Assembly: GCF_029309905.1 (NCBI RefSeq)
Contig: NZ_JARBJP010000008.1
Location: forward strand, 1 to 64,000
Origin: Brytella acorum
GTDB lineage: Bacteria; Pseudomonadota; Alphaproteobacteria; Acetobacterales; Acetobacteraceae
Direction: 5' to 3'
DNA: 64,000 nucleotides
This document shows, piece by piece, positions 43,381 to 54,000 of the stretch. Below the pieces are notes generated by a model. The model did no database searches, was not told the DNA's origin, and saw only the letters and a program-made list of their open reading frames with translations. The translations under genes and the position numbers were made by a program. The stretch's first letter is position 1. Each line of letters begins with the position of its first letter.

Positions 43381-44933
43381 GTGCTGCTCTGAAAATGGAT
43401 GTATCGGCGAACGATACAATCCTGTCCGCGCGCGACGTGACCAAGACCTACGGCAATACGCGCGCGCTCAAGGGAGTCGATTTCGAGATCAGGCGCGGCA
43501 GCGTGACCACGCTGTTCGGCGAAAATGGCGCTGGAAAATCGACGCTGATGAAAATCCTGTCGGGCGTCGAGACGCCGACATCGGGCCATATCGAACTCGA
43601 CGGGCAACCTGTCGTCTTTGCCTCGTCCAACGATGCGCGCGATCACGGCATTTCGATCATCCATCAGGAACTGAGCCTCGCGCCCAATCTCTCCGTGCGC
43701 GACAATATTTTCATGGGACGTGAGATCCGCGGTCCGCGGGGTGTCGATTTCGCCGAGGAAGCCCGGCAGGCGCGCCAGCTGATGAAGGATCTGGGCCAGG
43801 ATGTCGATCCTTCGACGAAAGTCGACGATCTGCGTCTGGGTCAGCAGCAGATCGTCGAAATCGCCCGCGCGCTGTCGGTCGATTCACGCATTCTCATCAT
43901 GGACGAGCCGACATCGGCGCTGAGCGCTACGGAAGTGGACGTTCTGTTCGGCGTCATTCACGACCTGACGAGCCGGGGCGTGGCGATCGTCTACATCTCG
44001 CATCATCTCGAAGAGGCGCTGCATATCACCGATTACGCCGTCGTTCTCCGTGACGGAGCCATCACGGCCAAGGCGGATGCGAAGGATATCGACCTCGAAT
44101 GGATCGTCCGCCATATGGTCGGCGAGAATTTCGATCTCGGCACGCCGCCGGACGGCTATGAATTCGGTGCGCCCGTCCTGTCCATCGAGGATCTGACGGT
44201 CATCGATCCGGCGCGCGGCACCATGCCGGTCGTGGATCGCCTGTCTCTCGACGTCCGCGCGGGCGAGATCGTCTGTCTCTATGGCCTCATGGGCGCGGGA
44301 CGCACGGAAATGCTGGAATGCGTGGCGGGACGCGTACCCGTCGCGGGCGGCGTCGTCCGGCTCGACGGGCGCGACATGTCCGGTCTGTCGATCGGCCAGC
44401 GGATCGCGGCGGGTCTCGCGCTCGTGCCTGAAGACCGGCAGCGCGACGGCCTGGTGCAGACCATGACGGTCGGCCGCAACCTCTCGCTCGCGAGCATCCG
44501 GCAGTTCGTCGAACGTCTTTTCCTCTCCAGCCCGCGCGAGAAGACCCTGATCGATGATTCGATCCGTGATGTCTTCATCAAGACGGCAGGTGGCGAGGCG
44601 ATGATCGGCGCGCTTTCGGGGGGCAACCAGCAGAAGGTCGTGATCGGCAAGATGCTGGCGACGAACCCGCGCGCCATCGTGCTCGACGAGCCGAGCCGGG
44701 GCATCGATATCGGCGCGAAGGCGGAAGTGTTCCGCATTCTGGCGGAGCGTGCGCGACAGGGGCTGGCCGTTCTGTATTCGACGTCCGAAGTCTCGGAATG
44801 CCTGAGCATCGCCCATCGCATCATCGTGCTGCGTCGCGGACGCATCGTTGCCCAGTTCGGGCCTGATGCCACGAAGGACGCGATCATGGAGGCGTCCGGC
44901 GAAGCCGTCCTGACCGAGAACGCGGCCGCATAA
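43377..44933 (+). CDS. eryE: Erythritol ABC transporter ATP-binding protein (double domain)
   Basis: A 518-residue RbsA-type ATPase. First domain: Walker A GENGAGKST near residue 57, Q-loop HQELSLAPNL, Walker B ILIMDEPTSALS. Second domain: degenerate GLMGAGRTE, then ALSGGNQQKVVIGKMLATNPRAIVLDEPSRGIDIG. It powers the importer with the permease at 44972 and the binding protein at 46140. Start ATG 43377 is coupled to the DUF2291 stop. It differs in sequence from the ATPase at 19715, so the two importers are not recent copies. Confidence 0.86.
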   Translation: MSAALKMDVSANDTILSARDVTKTYGNTRALKGVDFEIRRGSVTTLFGENGAGKSTLMKILSGVETPTSGHIELDGQPVVFASSNDARDHGISIIHQELSLAPNLSVRDNIFMGREIRGPRGVDFAEEARQARQLMKDLGQDVDPSTKVDDLRLGQQQIVEIARALSVDSRILIMDEPTSALSATEVDVLFGVIHDLTSRGVAIVYISHHLEEALHITDYAVVLRDGAITAKADAKDIDLEWIVRHMVGENFDLGTPPDGYEFGAPVLSIEDLTVIDPARGTMPVVDRLSLDVRAGEIVCLYGLMGAGRTEMLECVAGRVPVAGGVVRLDGRDMSGLSIGQRIAAGLALVPEDRQRDGLVQTMTVGRNLSLASIRQFVERLFLSSPREKTLIDDSIRDVFIKTAGGEAMIGALSGGNQQKVVIGKMLATNPRAIVLDEPSRGIDIGAKAEVFRILAERARQGLAVLYSTSEVSECLSIAHRIIVLRRGRIVAQFGPDATKDAIMEASGEAVLTENAAA

Positions 44934-44971
44934 AGAAGCCACGGAAAAATCTGGCAATACTGGAGTCCATC

Positions 44972-46075
44972 ATGGCGACCAATCTCGCGCAAGGCGCCGC
45001 TCCCGGCGCTTCCTTCAGCATCGGACGCATCCTTCTTCAGGGCCGCGCCTTCTTTGCCCTGATCGCCATCATCGCGATCTTCTCCCTGCTTTCGCCGTAC
45101 TATCTGACGACGAACAACCTGATGACGATGTCATCGCATGTCGCGATTTTCGGGCTGCTGGCGCTCGGGATGCTGCTCGTGGTGCTCGATGGCGGCATCG
45201 ACCTGTCCGTCGGTTCGACGCTGGGGCTGTCCGGTGTAGTCGCGGGTTTCCTGATGCAGGGCGTGACGTTGCCAGCGTTCGGTATCGTGCTTTATCCGCC
45301 GGTCTGGGTCGTGGTCGTTCTCTGCGTGGCGCTCGGCGCCGCTGTCGGTCTGGTCAATGGCGTGCTGATCGCGCGCTTCAAGGTTCCCGCCTTCGTGGCG
45401 ACGCTCGGCGTCATGTATATGGTGCGCGGCTTCGCGCTGCTCATGACCAACGGTCTGACCTATAACGATCTCGGCGGCAAGACGGAGCTTGGCAATACGG
45501 GCTTCGACTGGCTCGGTTTCAACCGGCTCGGCAGCGTGCCGGTGGGCGTGGTGGTCTTCGCGCTCGCGGCCCTCGTGATGAGCCTGTTTCTGAACCGTTC
45601 GGCTTTCGGGCGCTGGCTCTATGCGGCGGGCGGCAACGAACGCGCCGCAGAACTGTCCGGCGTGCCGGTCAAGCGCGTGCAGATCACGGTTTATGTCTTC
45701 TCCGGCATCTGCGCCGCTCTTGGCGGCCTGATCCTGTCTTCGCAACTGACATCCGCCGGACCGACGGCGGGCACCACCTACGAACTGACGGCCATTGCCG
45801 CCGTGGTCGTGGGCGGCGCGGCCCTGACGGGCGGGCGGGGCAATGTGCGCGGCACGCTGCTCGGCGCGTTCGTCATCGGTTTTCTTTCCGACGGTCTCGT
45901 GATCATCGGTGTCTCTTCCTACTGGCAGACGGTTTTCACCGGCGCAGTCATTGTCCTCGCCGTGCTGCTCAATGCCGTCCAGTACCGGCGGCGGGCGAAG
46001 AAGCCCGCGATTTCAGGCGGGCAGCCAGCTCCGCTGAACCCGACCGGCACGCATCTGCCGACGACACCAGCCTGA
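44972..46075 (+). CDS. eryF: Erythritol ABC transporter permease
   Basis: A 367-residue inner-membrane protein with about ten hydrophobic segments in the RbsC pattern: VAIFGLLALGMLLVVLDGGIDLSVGSTLGLSG near 55, GLVNGVLIARFKVPAFVATLGVMYMVRG near 130, and GRWLYAAGGNERAAELSGVPVKRV near 215. The carboxyl tail of about 25 residues is rich in Lys, Pro and Thr. It forms the channel for eryE and eryG. The gap to eryE is 38 bases and to eryG 64 bases. Confidence 0.86.
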   Translation: MATNLAQGAAPGASFSIGRILLQGRAFFALIAIIAIFSLLSPYYLTTNNLMTMSSHVAIFGLLALGMLLVVLDGGIDLSVGSTLGLSGVVAGFLMQGVTLPAFGIVLYPPVWVVVVLCVALGAAVGLVNGVLIARFKVPAFVATLGVMYMVRGFALLMTNGLTYNDLGGKTELGNTGFDWLGFNRLGSVPVGVVVFALAALVMSLFLNRSAFGRWLYAAGGNERAAELSGVPVKRVQITVYVFSGICAALGGLILSSQLTSAGPTAGTTYELTAIAAVVVGGAALTGGRGNVRGTLLGAFVIGFLSDGLVIIGVSSYWQTVFTGAVIVLAVLLNAVQYRRRAKKPAISGGQPAPLNPTGTHLPTTPA

Positions 46076-46139
46076 CACTGAACGGGACCGTCCCAGCAAT
46101 CACACCGGAGAGTATTCCGGATGTGCAACAAGGGTGAAC

Positions 46140-47099
46140 ATGATGTTCAACAAGACGAAACGCGCGCTTCTCGCGACAGCCATGATGACGGGTGCGGTCA
46201 TGACGATGGGTCATGCGGCCCATGCAGCCGACGGGCTGATCTCCGTCATCGTCAACGATCCTTCCAACCCCTACTGGAAGCTCGAGGGAGAACTCGCGGC
46301 CGACGAGGCCCGCAAGCTTGGCTACACGGCCAATGTCTCGGCGCATAAGGGCGACACCAACGTCGAGAGCAATCTCGTGGATACGGCCATCACCAATCAT
46401 GCCGTGGCCATCGTTCTCGATCCGGCCAATGCCAGCGGTTCGCTCGGCGCCGTGCGCAAGGCCGTGGCCGCGAAAATACCCGTCTTTCTCGTCAACGCGG
46501 AAATCAACCAGGCCGGTCTGGCCAAGGGGCAGCTCGTTTCCAACAATGCCCAGGGTGCGGCCATCGGCGCGCAGGAATGGGTCAAGCGCGTTGCGGACAA
46601 GGGCAAATACGTCGAACTGCTTGGTGCTCCCTCGGACAACAACGCCGCCACCCGCTCCAATGGCTACAACACGGTCATCAGCCAGTATCCCGACCTTGAA
46701 CGCGTGGCCTCGCAGGTGGCGAACTGGGATCGCACACAGGGTCACGACAAGATGCAGAGCATGTTGCAGGCCCACCCGGATATCGTGGCCGTTCTGAGTG
46801 GCAATGACGACATGGCGCTGGGCGCGATCGCAGCGCTCAAGGAAGCCGGGAAGCTTGCGAGCATCAAGGTCGGCGGTTTCGACGGCTCTCCGGCGGCGAT
46901 CGCCGCGATCAAGGCCGGAGACCTGCAATATACGGTCCTGCAGCCGGTCGCGATCTTCTCCCGCAAGGCGGTCGACGAGGCGGATGCCTTCATCAAGACG
47001 GGCAAGACCGGCGCGCCGGAGAAGCAGCTTTTCAACTGCATCCTCATCACCAAGGACAATGTCGACAAATATACGGCGCCTTTCACGCTCTCCGAGTGA
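46140..47099 (+). CDS. eryG: Erythritol-binding periplasmic protein
   Basis: A 319-residue protein from ATG 46140 (AAGGG shortly upstream; a GTG two codons earlier is less likely). A signal peptide (FNKTKRALLATAMMTGAVMT, cleavage near AHAA) precedes a type I sugar-binding fold: LISVIVNDPSNPYWKLEGE, VAIVLDPANASGSLGAVRKAV, QGHDKMQSMLQAHPD and SGNDDMALGAI. It delivers a polyol, probably erythritol, to eryEF. A strong hairpin follows its stop and may raise the mRNA level of this gene over the downstream kinase gene. Confidence 0.85.
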   Translation: MMFNKTKRALLATAMMTGAVMTMGHAAHAADGLISVIVNDPSNPYWKLEGELAADEARKLGYTANVSAHKGDTNVESNLVDTAITNHAVAIVLDPANASGSLGAVRKAVAAKIPVFLVNAEINQAGLAKGQLVSNNAQGAAIGAQEWVKRVADKGKYVELLGAPSDNNAATRSNGYNTVISQYPDLERVASQVANWDRTQGHDKMQSMLQAHPDIVAVLSGNDDMALGAIAALKEAGKLASIKVGGFDGSPAAIAAIKAGDLQYTVLQPVAIFSRKAVDEADAFIKTGKTGAPEKQLFNCILITKDNVDKYTAPFTLSE

Positions 47100-47107
47100 G
47101 GCGACGG

Positions 47108-47145
47108 CATCCGGGCATCGGCGCGCAGCCGACGATGCCCGGATG
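47108..47145 (+). terminator. Strong intercistronic hairpin after eryG
   Basis: CATCCGGGCATCG (47108-47120) is perfectly repeated inverted at 47133-47145, around a 12-base loop that can itself fold (TCGGC at 47118-47122 with GCCGA at 47128-47132). No T-run follows. It could be a partial terminator, or stabilise the eryG transcript as similar hairpins do after malE and other binding-protein genes. Confidence 0.65.
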
Positions 47146-47188
47146 AAAGGACGGCCGGACGAGGGGCCTTGGGCGGGAGAACAGTATC

Positions 47189-48757
47189 ATGACGAAAAAC
47201 GGCATCATAGGCGTGGATTGCGGCTCCACATCGACCAAGGCCGTCATCTTCTCGGCCACGGGTGAGATCCTCGGCACGGGGCGCTGTCGCGTCGCGCAGC
47301 ACATGGAGCGCGCCCATCATGTGGAGCGCGATCCCGGTGAGGCGTGGCAGGCGGCGGCCTCGGCCATCCGCGATGCTCTGGCCGATGCGGGGCTGGACGG
47401 GCGCGCGATCATGGCGGTCGGTGTAACCGCGCATGGGGACGGGCTGTTCGTGCTCGATCGCACCGGCCATCCGCTCGGGCGCGGCATCATGTCGCTCGAC
47501 AGTCGCGCGCAGGGGCTGCACGAGCACTGGCGCGCGGAAGGCACGCTCGATCGCGTGTTTCCGATCGCGGGGCAGAGACCCTATCGCTATTCGGCCACGG
47601 CACTTCTCGCCTGGATGCGCGACAACGAACCGGAACGTTATCATGCGATCGGCACGGCGTTTTTCGCCAAGGACTGGATACGCCTTTGTCTGACGGGCCG
47701 GATCGCCACCGATCTGACCGAAGCGAGCACCGCGTTCACGGATCTGCATACGCAGGATTACAGCGACGCAATCCTGGCCATGCTGGGTCTGTCACCGATG
47801 CGGGGCGCGCTGCCCGAGCTGCTTCTCCCCTGCGATCCGGCCGGAACCGTGAGTGCCGCCGCCGCCAGCGCGACGGGCCTGCTGGAAGGCACGCCGGTTT
47901 CGGCGGGGCTGCATGACGTGACGGCCGCGGCGATCGGGCTTGGCCATACGCGGGCGGGCGACATGTCCGTCACGGCGGGCACGTTTTCCATCAACGAGAT
48001 TTTCCATGACGCGCCCGTGCCGGGAGACGAATGGGCCTGCCGTGCGGGATATCGACGCGGTCTCTGGAACTGCATGTCCATCTCGCCCGGCTCGGCCAGC
48101 AATCTCGAATGGCTGGCGCGGCTTCTCTGCCCGGACGAACCCGCGGCAGCGGCCACTTTCATGCGCGCCGCCGCCTCGCGATATCTGGCCAGAGGGCCGG
48201 TATCGGGCGAGCCGCTGTTTCATCCCTATCTTTTCGGCTCGCCCTACGAAGCCCCCGCCAGCGCCAGCCTGTTCGGCCTTCAGGCCTGGCACGGGCGCGA
48301 CGAGATCGTGCAGGCGCTGTTGCAGGGCATCGCCTTCAATCACCGCTATCATGTCGATGCGCTGCGACGCTCGGGCGTGGTGCGTCGCATCGGCATCGCG
48401 GGCGGCGGTACGAGCGAAGCGGGCATCGCGCAGATGTTCGCCGACGTGTTCGGCGAGACGATCAGCGTCTCGAACGTCCGCGAGGCGGGAGCGCTGGGGG
48501 CGGCGCTGACGGGCGCTGTGGCGGTCGGAATGTTCCCCGACCTCGAAACGGCCGTCGAAGCGCAGGACGTGGAACTGCGTGCCTATCAGCCCGAGCCGTC
48601 GCGTGCGGCGATCCAGCAGGATGCGTATGAGCGGTACAGCCGCCTCGTCGAGGCCGTCAAGCCGCACTGGGATGGACTTTACGGGATGGGAACAGGACCG
48701 GACGCTGGTTTCCTGCCAGGCGTTCCGGTCGTGAAACAGGAGGAAAACCGAGCATGA
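47189..48757 (+). CDS. FGGY-family polyol/sugar kinase, substrate unknown
   Basis: A 522-residue kinase with GIIGVDCGSTSTKAVIFSATGE at the amino end, ERDPGEAWQAAA, VTAHGDGLFVLD, and a carboxyl ATP domain with VTAGTFSINE, FHPYLFGSPYEAPASASLFG and GIAGGGTSEAGIAQMFADVF. It is clearly distinct from eryA and nearer to the L-xylulose/lyxose-type kinases. The next gene is a GlpD-like dehydrogenase overlapping by four bases, which repeats the eryA-eryB logic. It may act on another polyol imported by the same transporter, such as threitol, ribitol or L-arabitol. The substrate is not visible in sequence. Confidence 0.82.
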   Translation: MTKNGIIGVDCGSTSTKAVIFSATGEILGTGRCRVAQHMERAHHVERDPGEAWQAAASAIRDALADAGLDGRAIMAVGVTAHGDGLFVLDRTGHPLGRGIMSLDSRAQGLHEHWRAEGTLDRVFPIAGQRPYRYSATALLAWMRDNEPERYHAIGTAFFAKDWIRLCLTGRIATDLTEASTAFTDLHTQDYSDAILAMLGLSPMRGALPELLLPCDPAGTVSAAAASATGLLEGTPVSAGLHDVTAAAIGLGHTRAGDMSVTAGTFSINEIFHDAPVPGDEWACRAGYRRGLWNCMSISPGSASNLEWLARLLCPDEPAAAATFMRAAASRYLARGPVSGEPLFHPYLFGSPYEAPASASLFGLQAWHGRDEIVQALLQGIAFNHRYHVDALRRSGVVRRIGIAGGGTSEAGIAQMFADVFGETISVSNVREAGALGAALTGAVAVGMFPDLETAVEAQDVELRAYQPEPSRAAIQQDAYERYSRLVEAVKPHWDGLYGMGTGPDAGFLPGVPVVKQEENRA

Positions 48758-50379
48758 CGGCTCCGGATATCGAGAATTTCGACGTCGTCATCATCGGCGC
48801 GGGGATCAACGGCGCCGGACTGTTCCGGGAGCTGGCGCTTCAGGGGCTGAAGGTTCTGATCCTCGACAAGGGCGATATCTGCTGTGGCGCCTCGGCGGCC
48901 CCCTCGCGCCTGATCCATGGCGGCATCAAATATCTGGAAACGGGTGAATTTCGCCTCGTCGCGCAATCGACATTCGAACGCAACCTCCTTCTGCGCAACG
49001 CTCCGCATACCGTGCGTCCTTTGCTGACGGTGCTGCCCATCCGTTCGTGGTTCGGGGGCATCGTCCCGTCTGTTCGCCGGTTTTTCAGGCGCAAGGCGAA
49101 GATGACGGATCGCGGTGTCCTGATCACCGAACTCGGCCTGCTGCTCTATGACGTTTTCGGCAGCCGCGCGCGCGCCATGCCGTTTCATCGCATGAAGATC
49201 GGGCGCTTTTTCCGCCGCACCTGGCTCCATATGGCTCCGGACGTCATCGCCGCCGGGCAGTATTATGACGCCGCGATCACCAGCCCGGAACGCCTGGGTT
49301 TCGAATGCGTGAAAGACGGGCTGGACGTTTCGCCGACGAGCGCGGTCATGACCTACACGACCGTGGAGGGGATCGCGAACGGCGTGATGAAACTCCGTGA
49401 TGTTCTGACCGGCGGGGAGCGCTCCATACGCGCCGGGCTGATCGTCAATGCGGGCGGAGCGTGGATCGACCGGATCAATGCGGCGATCGGTCTCCCCACG
49501 CGCTATATCGGCGGTACGAAGGGCTCGCATCTGGTGCTCGACCATCCCGCGCTGCTGCGGGAACTGGACGGGCGCATGGTCTATTTCGGCACCCCGGATG
49601 GGCGGATCTGCCTGGCCTATCCGTTTCTGGGGCATGTGCTCGTCGGTTCGACGGATATTCCCGTCGATGATCCGGATCGCGTGTCATGCACGAAGGAAGA
49701 AGAGAGCTATATGCTGCGCATGCTGGCGGCGCTTTTTCCCGGGTTCGAGATCGACGCCGGTCAGGTTCTCTACCGCTATGCGGGCGTGCGGCCGCTTCCG
49801 GCCGCCGATGTCGACGATCCGGGCGCCATCAGCCGCGATCATATCGTTCATGAGGACCGGCTGGACGGGCTCTCCGTGCTGTCGCTGGTAGGCGGAAAAT
49901 GGACCACCTTCCGGGGGCTGGCGGAAGAGGTTGCCGACAAGGTGCTGGAGCGTCTGTCGCGGCCGAGAACCGCGACCACGCGCGACCGTCCGATCGGCGG
50001 CGGGAGGCAATACCCTGCGCCATCGGAGCAGGCGGCCTATATTGCGGCTCTCGCCCGCGAGAACGCTGTGCCCGCCGCGCGCGCGGCACAGATTTTCGAG
50101 CGCTACGGCACGACCGCCCGCGCCATTCTTTCATTCTGTGCGGCGGAGGCCGATGCGCCACTGCACGCGATGCCGGATTTCACGCGGCGCGAACTGGTGT
50201 ATCTTGCGTCTCACGAACAGGTGAGAACCCTGTCGGATCTGCTGTATCGGCGGACGACAATCGCGCTGTCCGGTCGCCTTTCCGACGTGGTCGCCCGTGA
50301 GGTCGCGCAGACCCTTCAGGAGACCATGGGCTGGAGCGACGATCGTCGCGACGCCGAATGGCAGGCGGCGTTGCTGTAG
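48754..50379 (+). CDS. GlpD-like FAD-dependent polyol-phosphate dehydrogenase
   Basis: A 541-residue flavoprotein. FDVVIIGAGINGAGLFRELALQGL near residue 9 is the FAD motif, SAAPSRLIHGGIKYLETGEFRLVAQS the GlpD signature, and VGSTDIPVDDPDR and YRYAGVRPLPAADVDDPGAI the central region. It is about 40 residues longer than EryB, mostly in a basic segment near residue 100-115 (RRFFRRKAK), which may contact the membrane. With the upstream kinase it should oxidise a phosphorylated polyol and feed the quinone pool. Its ATG overlaps the kinase stop. It could be a glycerol-3-phosphate dehydrogenase, but the kinase partner is not GlpK-like. Confidence 0.83.
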   Translation: MTAPDIENFDVVIIGAGINGAGLFRELALQGLKVLILDKGDICCGASAAPSRLIHGGIKYLETGEFRLVAQSTFERNLLLRNAPHTVRPLLTVLPIRSWFGGIVPSVRRFFRRKAKMTDRGVLITELGLLLYDVFGSRARAMPFHRMKIGRFFRRTWLHMAPDVIAAGQYYDAAITSPERLGFECVKDGLDVSPTSAVMTYTTVEGIANGVMKLRDVLTGGERSIRAGLIVNAGGAWIDRINAAIGLPTRYIGGTKGSHLVLDHPALLRELDGRMVYFGTPDGRICLAYPFLGHVLVGSTDIPVDDPDRVSCTKEEESYMLRMLAALFPGFEIDAGQVLYRYAGVRPLPAADVDDPGAISRDHIVHEDRLDGLSVLSLVGGKWTTFRGLAEEVADKVLERLSRPRTATTRDRPIGGGRQYPAPSEQAAYIAALARENAVPAARAAQIFERYGTTARAILSFCAAEADAPLHAMPDFTRRELVYLASHEQVRTLSDLLYRRTTIALSGRLSDVVAREVAQTLQETMGWSDDRRDAEWQAALL

Positions 50380-51029
50380 CTGCACATTCCTTTCATGAAC
50401 CATCGGAGTGGCGGCGAGGCGAGGGCACCGATGGATATCGACGAGCCGCTCGCGGGGCGAGACAGTTTTTTTCGTGTCGAGAGAGGATTGAGCTTCGTCA
50501 CTTAAAAGCCGCCTGTTTTGTTCACCCGGTCGGAGGTGTGGCCGCCAATTCCTCCCCCCGACCATGGTGCGGCGTCGGCTAGGCTGTTCGATGCCATCCA
50601 GGCAGCGCATAGGGAGCCTACACACTCCAGATGTGACGCTGGCGTGTGCGACGCGCGGAAAATTCGGTCCATGTCGGCACGGTCTCTTCCTGATAAACAT
50701 CCAGCATCGCTTCTCGCATAGGGGACCGGCGGAGGGCTGGGCCAGAAACGTATCCTGCATCGCGAGTTCGTTTTCTGGGTTCGTCGCGACGCCTGACTTG
50801 AAGGCGGCGTTTATATGGACGATGGCTCGTATCGAGGTCAGGTCGGGTGCGGTCGATGATACCCAGATCCGCCTCCTTACGATTGTGGTACGTCTGCATC
50901 ATTGCTGATTCAAATCGGACGCGAGTGAGAAACGTTATGTTTTACGATTGCAACGGTTGATCATTGTCTTCAGAAATTGCTTACCTCGGATGACAAATCC
51001 GCAACCAGTTGCTGGAGCGTATCAGGCAT
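50380..51029. other. Intergenic region without a supported gene
   Basis: About 650 bases between the dehydrogenase gene and the large receptor gene. Several short frames exist on both strands. One minus-strand frame around 50700-50890 reads like the tail of a regulator (AAFKSGVATNPENELAMQ) but has no start or clear domain. It might be a decayed GntR-type gene. No hairpin terminator for the polyol operon was found. The last 100 bases are AT-rich and probably hold the receptor promoter. Confidence 0.45.
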
Positions 51030-54000
51030 ATGACACGCAGACGGTCCTGTTTCTCTCGCATTCTTTGCAGCGCCACGATCCTTGCGGCAACGGCGTTCAC
51101 CTATGAATCCGCTCATGCGCAAAGCACGAATAGTGATACGCATGCGCACGCGAAGCGCCATAAATCACCTACAAAAACAAAGGTCTCACCCAAAGCGGCT
51201 ACGACCTCGACAGCGTCCGGCGTAACGTCGGCGCAGACCAAGGCGTCGGCTGTATCACAGGCTCGTAGCGACGCGGCGGCTCCTGCGGCTCCCTCCGGTT
51301 CTGAGAGCATTATCGTGACCGGTTCGCTCATCAGCGATCCGAATCTTCATAGTGCTTCACCGATGACGCAGATTTCCGTGAAAGACATGAAGAACCGTGG
51401 TCTGAAGACGGTTACGGACGCCCTTCAACTGCTGACGACCAATGGTGCCGGAAATCTCACCAATTCCTTCTCGGCCAATGGCGCGTTCGCCGCTGGTGCC
51501 TCGGCTCCGTCTCTCCGGGGCCTCTCGACCGATTCGACTTTGACTCTCATGGATGGTCAGCGTCTTTCTTATTATCCGCTGTCCGACGACGGCGAACGTA
51601 ACTTCGTCGATACGAACTGGATGCCGCAATCCATTATGCAGCGCATCGATGTGTTGAACGATGGCGGTTCGGCTACTTACGGCGCTGACGCGGTAGCTGG
51701 CGTTATCAACATGGTTACGCGCGATGAAATCCAGGGTGTCGAAGCGAACGCGGAGGGCGGTTTAAGCCAGCGTGGTGATTCGGGGCACCAGAGACTTTAT
51801 GCGACGTTCGGTCATGGCGACCTCGATCGGGACGGGTATAATTTCTACATCAATTCGGAATACCAGCAGGACGACGCTCTTTATAATCGTCAGTTGCAGT
51901 CTCCGTATAATACCGGCGATCTGACCAGTATAGGCGGAACCAACGGGAACACGAACGTTCTGCAAAACGGCGTCATTCAGCAATTCGGCGCAACGCCGTA
52001 CGCGCTTGTCCGGCCGAGCAACGGTGGAACATCCGGCGTGGGCGCATGGCAGCTTCTGAATTCGGGCCTGGGCTGCGGTAATCTTGGTGGGGTTGTGACA
52101 GGTTCCGCGACGACGGGTGATCATGGCCAGAGCCAGGCCTGTCCGATGAATTCGGAACGTTACGCCATGATTTCGCCGTCGCTCCGCCGCATCAATGCGA
52201 CGCTGCATTTCACGGCGAAAGTGACGCAACATTCCGAACTGACGGCCATGTTCACCTATTCCCAGGCGCTCTCGCAGTCCACGGGTGCGCCGTCGGCTTT
52301 TCGTACGCAAACTGTCGATCGGACACTGTCGACTCTGGGTACGGCAGTGCCTGTCCTTTTGCCAAACGGTCAACAGAATCCGAATAATATTCTGGGTGTG
52401 CCAGAGGAAATTCTGGGCACGTTCCCAAACCCGACGAGTACGAGCCAGTTCAGCCAGAACTATCGTGGCTCCGTTCGCTATCAGGGTTGGGAACCGTCGA
52501 ACTGGGGTTCCGACTGGAAATATAACGTCAATTTCGTCGGGATGAACACGGGTCTTCAGGAGACCTATACGGGGACCCCGAATATTCCGGCGCTTCAGCA
52601 GGCCATTCTCGACGGCAGCTATAATTTCGTCGATCAAAGTCTTAATTCTCAGGCCGAGATTAACAAAGTGATGCCGAATGTGGTCCTGAACGCACGATCT
52701 CAGGAATATTCGGGCGAAATGAGCGCGAGCAAGGGGCTCACACACCTTCCGGGCGGAGACCTTACGGTAGCCATCGGGGGCAATATTCGCTACGAAGCCC
52801 TCCATGACCCAAGCGTGAACCCGGACCCGCAGCAGACGGGCCTGAACCCTTTCCACGCCAGTGGCAGCCGGTGGGTTGAATCAGGATTCTTCGAAGTCGC
52901 GCTACCTTTCGTTAAAATGTTCGACATGGATGTTTCGGGTCGTTACGATAATTACTCGACCGGCGAGCATCATTTTTCACCGAAGGTGGGCGCGAACTTC
53001 CACCCGTTTAAAGAACTGACGGTTCGCGGAACCTTCTCGCGCGGTTTCCGTATTCCCAGCTTTGCGGAAACCGGCGGGTCGAATATTGGCTACACGACTT
53101 ATGCCATTCAGAATCAGAACTGGATTAACCAGCACCTTAACTCTGACGGAACGCCGGATAGCTATGCCCGCTCCTATAGTCTTGGACAGAATACTAGCGG
53201 TAATACAGGGCTTAAGCCAGAAATATCGACTAACTATACGGGAGGATTTGTCTTTCATCCAACCGATTGGGTAAGTCTGAGCGTCGATTACTATTATATT
53301 AAGAAAACAAATTATATCGCCCCCAATCCCATTTCTCCGGCACAGGTGGCAAACGACTGGGTTGATGCTGAGATGGCGGGTACGCAGTACAATCCGCCTG
53401 CCGGCGTCAACGTCATTCCAGAAGTTGAGGACACACAGCACCCTGGCGCTCCCGCCCGGCCAGCGATTATCAATCTCGGTTATGTCAATACCAGAAGCCT
53501 GATGACGGACGGTGTTGATCTGGAACTCACGGCGCAACATCGTCTGCCGGGTGCGCTGCATGACATCCTGTGGTATTCGAAAGGTGAACTGACTTACGTC
53601 CGGAATTACAATCTCACTCTTCCGAACGGTCAGGTTCAGCACTTCGCGGGAACGATTGGTCCGTATTCCGCCGTCTCGGCATCGGGAACACCGCGTTGGC
53701 GCGCGAACTGGTCGAACACATTCACGTGGAAAAACCTGTCGGTCACGCCAACCGTTTATTATACGAGTGGTTACAAGACCGTTGCTGAAGATTACTACGG
53801 CGCTGGAGCATCCAGTTGCGCCTATTCTTTGGGTGCTCAAAATAATAATCCCTACGCTCCGTCCCAGTGCCACGTCAAAAACTTCTGGGATGTGGACCTG
53901 ACGGTTTCCTACCAGGCCACGAAGCGGCTCAATCTCTATGCGAACGTCTACAACCTCCTGGGATTCCGGGCGCCGTATGACTTCGCGACCTATGGATCGT

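Noticed and set aside
50131-50902. Minus-strand frames resembling a regulator tail
   Set aside because: A short stretch recalls a GntR-type end, but there is no helix-turn-helix, no start and no continuous frame. It may be decayed DNA.
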